From: Chitinophagaceae bacterium
GTDB lineage: Bacteria > Bacteroidota > Bacteroidia > Chitinophagales > Chitinophagaceae
Length of the DNA: 9,280 nt
Direction of reading: 5' to 3'
Assembly (NCBI GenBank): GCA_947378615.1
Contig: CANCKV010000090.1
Span: 1 to 9,280, forward strand
Part shown: positions 6,305 through 9,280 of the stretch, piece after piece
Position numbering within the stretch: position 1 is the first letter of the stretch
Layout of the letters: each line of letters starts with the position of its first letter
Program-made: the position numbers and the translations under genes
Notes under the pieces: model-generated
The model's database searches: none
Told to the model about the DNA's origin: nothing
What the model saw: only the letters and a program-made list of their open reading frames with translations

Positions 6305-6886
6305 TTACCCAAATAATTTCTTATAAATCGTTTTCTCATCCACCGAAATCATATTGCCGGGTAATATAGATTCAATGGTAATTTTTTCTATTCTATGTCT
6401 TATTAATCGTAAAGTAGGAAATCCTACAGAGGCCGTCATCTTTCTTACCTGACGATTCTTTCCTTCTGTAATTATCAGCTTTATCCATGTTGCAGGTATC
6501 TCTTTTCTGAATCTGATAGGCGGAGTTCTATCTGCTACAATTGGAGAATTTACAAATGGAGATGCCTTGCAGGGTTTTGTATGATAAGTTTTTCCCTCAA
6601 TTACAATATTCACCCCATTTTGTAGTTCTTCAATTGCTTTTTTAGTAATGTCTCCATCTACCTGAACCCAATACTCACGTTCATGTTCAAAAGAGGGATT
6701 CAATAACCGATGATTGAGTCGTTTATCATTGGTTAAAATCAATAATCCTTCACTGTCATAATCAAGTCTTCCGACGGGATAAACATCTTTTGGCACATCA
6801 AAATAATCGGCTAAAGTCTGCTTGCCATCCACTGCAGAAAACTGTGAAAGAACCAAATAAGGTTTATAGATGATGAAATAATGCAT
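6305..6886 (-). CDS. rluE: 23S rRNA pseudouridine synthase, RluE type
   Basis: This 193-residue enzyme of the RsuA/RluB/RluE family converts a uridine of ribosomal RNA to pseudouridine. E. coli RluE acts on U2457 of 23S rRNA near the peptidyl-transferase centre. The catalytic motif GRLDYDSEGLLILTN is present with Asp42. Other landmarks are the N-terminal FIIYKPYLVLSQF, PPIRFRKEIPATWIKL in the middle, and EGKNRQVRKMTASVGFPTLR followed by LIRHRIE. It begins directly with the catalytic domain and lacks the S4 RNA-binding domain of RsuA and RluB, which fits RluE. The ATG at 6886 leaves only one residue before the conserved HYFIIYKP, so the start is well placed. It is probably a single-gene unit, divergent from the large secreted-protein gene. 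Confidence 0.92.
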   Translation of the reverse strand: MHYFIIYKPYLVLSQFSAVDGKQTLADYFDVPKDVYPVGRLDYDSEGLLILTNDKRLNHRLLNPSFEHEREYWVQVDGDITKKAIEELQNGVNIVIEGKTYHTKPCKASPFVNSPIVADRTPPIRFRKEIPATWIKLIITEGKNRQVRKMTASVGFPTLRLIRHRIEKITIESILPGNMISVDEKTIYKKLFG

Positions 6887-7414
6887 ACGAAAAAAGTAAT
6901 TGTAGGAAATAAAACTCCCTAATTAAAAAGCAATCTAATCAAGTTAGGGATATTTCTTTTGGAGCAATCCTTTCTTTGAATATTCAATTATGCCTCATCA
7001 AATCAATGTCATTATAGAAGTGATGAAGAAATATTGAAAATAAAAAAATAAAAAAAGGTTTGTCTTCAGTTGAAATCAAAATTTAATGCCTTTTCTTATT
7101 GAAATATTTTTTTGCAATGTTAGGCAGCAATATTGATTTAAAAAGCATCAATGAGGATTATTGGGTAAAATCCGTGGGTTTTATCTTTAATTTTAGGTCA
7201 TTCGTTAATAAATGATGATGGGAAGCGATGGTTAGGAACCCTTTTTTTGAACAGTTTTATGCAGAAAATTGAAAACGTTTTAGTAAAAAAATGTTGTACA
7301 ATACTTTTTATATTAAAATACTACATATTTTGCACAATTATTTTTTACACCTTGCGTATTAATAAACAGAATAAATAAATTTTAAACTTTTTTTTCACAA
7401 CACAATTTTTCAAA
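6887..7414. other. 528-bp AT-rich divergent gap between rluE and the large secreted-protein gene
   Basis: No gene is visible; the longest ATG frame examined, from about 7087, closes after 16 codons. TCCCTAA (6916-6922) and TTAGGGA (6944-6950) form a 7-bp inverted repeat 29-35 bases upstream of rluE, possibly an operator or leader hairpin. AAAACGTTTT (about 7272-7281) is a 10-bp palindrome. A near -7 box, TATTTTG at about 7326-7332, would give a leader of about 80 bases for the gene at 7415. Long A and T tracts dominate. The region must hold both divergent promoters, but I cannot place them firmly. Confidence 0.5.
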
Positions 7415-9280
7415 ATGAATAATTTTTATTTCAAAAGATGGTTACTAATTGTATCTGTTTTTATGGTTACTTTTTGTGTTTCTAATACCCTGAATGCACA
7501 AACACTTATTTCAGGGATTAAGGCGGCTACCCCTTTCCTAACTACAGGAACGAATGTAACTGCAGCACTTACAAAAGGAAAGGGTATTTTGCAAGCACCT
7601 ACTGCACCGAGAGGTACAATCACTTTTGGTTCATTGGCACCTCGTGGTTTTGCTGCAGATGGTGTTACTGCAACAATTGATACGGCAAATAGCAAAGGTG
7701 AATACATACAGTACGCAATTAGTCCTGCTGCTGGTTTCGATTTGAATATTACAGGACTTTCACTAATGGGAAACGGTACCGTTTTAAATACAACAAATCA
7801 CTATGCAGTTGCTATTGCATTGGGCGATTCAACTATTTTTAGTAAAGGTGGAGCAACATTTCTCGATTCTGCTGGTAAGACAGGTAATTTAGTCTATACT
7901 ACAGCAGGTTATCTTGCTTCAGGTGCAGATACCGTTGGACAAAAAATCACTGTTCTTAATGGATCTGTCGTTTATTTAAGAATCTATATATGGGGGGCTG
8001 CTGCAAGGACTAATGCATCACAATTTACCATAACAAGGTTTATTTTAAGTGGTACTGCTACTGCTTCAAAGGCAACATCTTCAATCACTAACGCATCAAT
8101 TTGCTTTGGTGGTTCTTATCTTTTTAATAATTCACAATATACAACTTCTGGAACCTATACCTATCACACTTTAAATAGTGTAGGGGCGGACAGTGCGGCA
8201 ATACTTAATTTAACAGTTGGAGCAGCGCCTACTACTAATTCAATTAGTCTTACAGGTTGTAAGTCTGTAATTTATAAAGGTTCAACTTATACTGCTTCAA
8301 CCGTATTTGTTGATACCGTGAAAAATTTGGTTGGTTGTGATAGTCTTTATACAACAGTAACTATCACAATGGATTGTACTCCTTTATTTACTTCATTTAC
8401 ACCTAACCTAGCAGCTCTTGGCGATACCGTAGTATTGACTGGTAAAAATTTTACAGGAGCAACCTCTGTTACTTTTGGTGGTATCAAGGCATTAAGTTTT
8501 TCTGTTGTAAACGACACTACAATTAAAGCATTAGTGGATACAGGTGCTAGCGGAAGTGTAGCTATTATCACTCCAAATGGTACGGTTAGTCTTGCAGGAT
8601 TTGTATTTAATTCTGCATCTATCATCACTGGTATTAAAGCTACCACTCCTTTTATCACCCCTGGAAAGAATGTAATTGCGGCAATTAGTCAAGGCGTAGG
8701 CATATTAAGGGCTCCTGCTGCACCACAAAAACAAATCACATTTGGAAGTCGTGCTGCAGGTGGATTCGCAGCTGACGGAGTAACTGCCACTTTTGATACA
8801 GCAAACAAAAAGGGCGAATATGTTCAGTTTGAAGTAAGTCCTGCAAATGGATATGATTTGAATATTTCTGGTATTACTTTAAGAGGTAATGGAACAATTG
8901 CAAATGCTACTAACTTTTATGCAGTTGCAATGGCAAATGGTGACACTTCTCTTTTTAATAACGGTGGCGCAACATTTCTTGATTCTGCTGGTGTTACTGG
9001 AAATATTTTGTATCGCACTAACAGCTATTTGGTTTCAGGGGCTGATACAATTGGACAAAATATTAAGGTTACTAATGGTAATACCCTTTATTTAAGAGTT
9101 TACTTGTGGAGGGCAGCTGTAAATACTAATAACTCAGTATTTACCATTACTAATTTTGCAATTAACGGTAAAATTGTTGCAGGTTCTCCTAAACCAACTT
9201 CTTCTACTACAACTGCATCTATATGTTACGGAGGCTCCTATTTATTCAATGATTCCCTCTATACTACTGCGGGTACTTAT
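7415..9280 (+). CDS. Large secreted repeat protein with IPT/TIG domain, 3' end outside the window
   Basis: At least 622 residues are present and the frame is open to the window edge. Residues 1-28 are a signal peptide (KRWLLIVSVFMVTFCVS, cleavage after NTLNA likely). Module A spans 32-213, a Gly/Ala/Thr-rich β-strand region with FAADGVTAT and GGATFLDSAG. It is followed by a short module at 226-269 (CFGGSYLFNNSQYTTSGTY) and a related one at 276-321 holding C282, C309 and C321. An IPT/TIG Ig-like domain follows at 322-400 (LTGKNFTGATSVTFGG). Module A then recurs at 404-585, and the GGSYLF module restarts at 602. Such architecture is typical of Bacteroidota surface proteins that bind surfaces or glycans; the ligand is unknown. 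A type IX secretion C-terminal domain is likely but lies beyond the window. No Shine-Dalgarno is visible; the ATG is fixed by the signal peptide. Confidence 0.88.
   Translation, partial: MNNFYFKRWLLIVSVFMVTFCVSNTLNAQTLISGIKAATPFLTTGTNVTAALTKGKGILQAPTAPRGTITFGSLAPRGFAADGVTATIDTANSKGEYIQYAISPAAGFDLNITGLSLMGNGTVLNTTNHYAVAIALGDSTIFSKGGATFLDSAGKTGNLVYTTAGYLASGADTVGQKITVLNGSVVYLRIYIWGAAARTNASQFTITRFILSGTATASKATSSITNASICFGGSYLFNNSQYTTSGTYTYHTLNSVGADSAAILNLTVGAAPTTNSISLTGCKSVIYKGSTYTASTVFVDTVKNLVGCDSLYTTVTITMDCTPLFTSFTPNLAALGDTVVLTGKNFTGATSVTFGGIKALSFSVVNDTTIKALVDTGASGSVAIITPNGTVSLAGFVFNSASIITGIKATTPFITPGKNVIAAISQGVGILRAPAAPQKQITFGSRAAGGFAADGVTATFDTANKKGEYVQFEVSPANGYDLNISGITLRGNGTIANATNFYAVAMANGDTSLFNNGGATFLDSAGVTGNILYRTNSYLVSGADTIGQNIKVTNGNTLYLRVYLWRAAVNTNNSVFTITNFAINGKIVAGSPKPTSSTTTASICYGGSYLFNDSLYTTAGTY
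7508..9169 (+). repeat. Composite coding repeat, period 372 codons (1116 bp)
   Basis: Module A at 7508-8053 and its second copy at 8624-9169 align over 182 residues with no gap and well over half the residues identical. Examples are FAADGVTAT, GGATFLDSAG and SGADT. The GGSYLF modules that follow each copy (C230 and C604) are 374 residues apart, because the second linker has two extra residues. Many differences are at third codon positions, so the copies are old enough to have diverged but are held to the same length. More copies may follow beyond 9280. Confidence 0.85.

Noticed and set aside
7280..7330. AT-rich repeats around ATAC/AATACT as an operator
   Set aside because: The copies do not pair as an inverted repeat and are expected in such AT-rich sequence.
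7426..7707. Short ORFs within the large secreted-protein gene (7426-7707 and 8347-8658 minus, 8889-9095 plus)
   Set aside because: Shadow frames of a continuous signal-peptide-bearing coding frame with recognisable domains.

Overview
The window looks like a piece of an AT-rich Bacteroidota chromosome, probably from the Chitinophagales/Sphingobacteriia side, though the exact clade is inference. The signs are a DUF2339/DUF3999 membrane gene pair, an ISAon1-group insertion sequence, a secreted repeat protein with an IPT/TIG domain and 'GGSYLF' modules, few Shine-Dalgarno sites, and several TAnnTTTG-like -7 boxes.

Layout. Bases 1-92 are the last codons of a gene that may be a type I restriction-modification subunit. 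Bases 93-284 are non-coding and carry a widely spaced 12-bp perfect inverted repeat. Bases 285-814 hold a 44-codon ORF that overlaps, by ATGA, the start of a 132-aa coiled-coil protein with one C-terminal membrane segment. A small hairpin follows. From 6031 down to 878 on the minus strand lies what was a two-gene operon: an 815-aa multi-spanning DUF2339 protein, then a 432-aa DUF3999 protein. The DUF3999 gene is split by a complete insertion sequence (about 1980-3391) flanked by a 9-bp direct repeat. Removing the element and one repeat copy rejoins the reading frame exactly. The element carries two transposase ORFs on the plus strand. Bases 6305-6886 (minus) encode an RluE-type 23S rRNA pseudouridine synthase. 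After a 528-bp AT-rich gap, a large secreted protein starts at 7415 and runs off the window. It has a signal peptide and a composite repeat of about 372 residues.

How the parts relate. The DUF2339 and DUF3999 genes overlap by 14 bp if the ATG start of DUF3999 is right, so they were probably co-transcribed and translationally coupled. The insertion leaves DUF2339 whole but removes its partner, so this strain probably lacks a working DUF3999 protein. The transposase is transcribed against the operon. The large secreted protein is probably displayed on the cell surface, possibly by the type IX secretion system, but its C-terminal sorting domain would lie outside the window. No CRISPR array, rRNA, tRNA or clear novel defence system is visible. 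The best-supported discovery is the recent-looking, fully reconstructable gene disruption.
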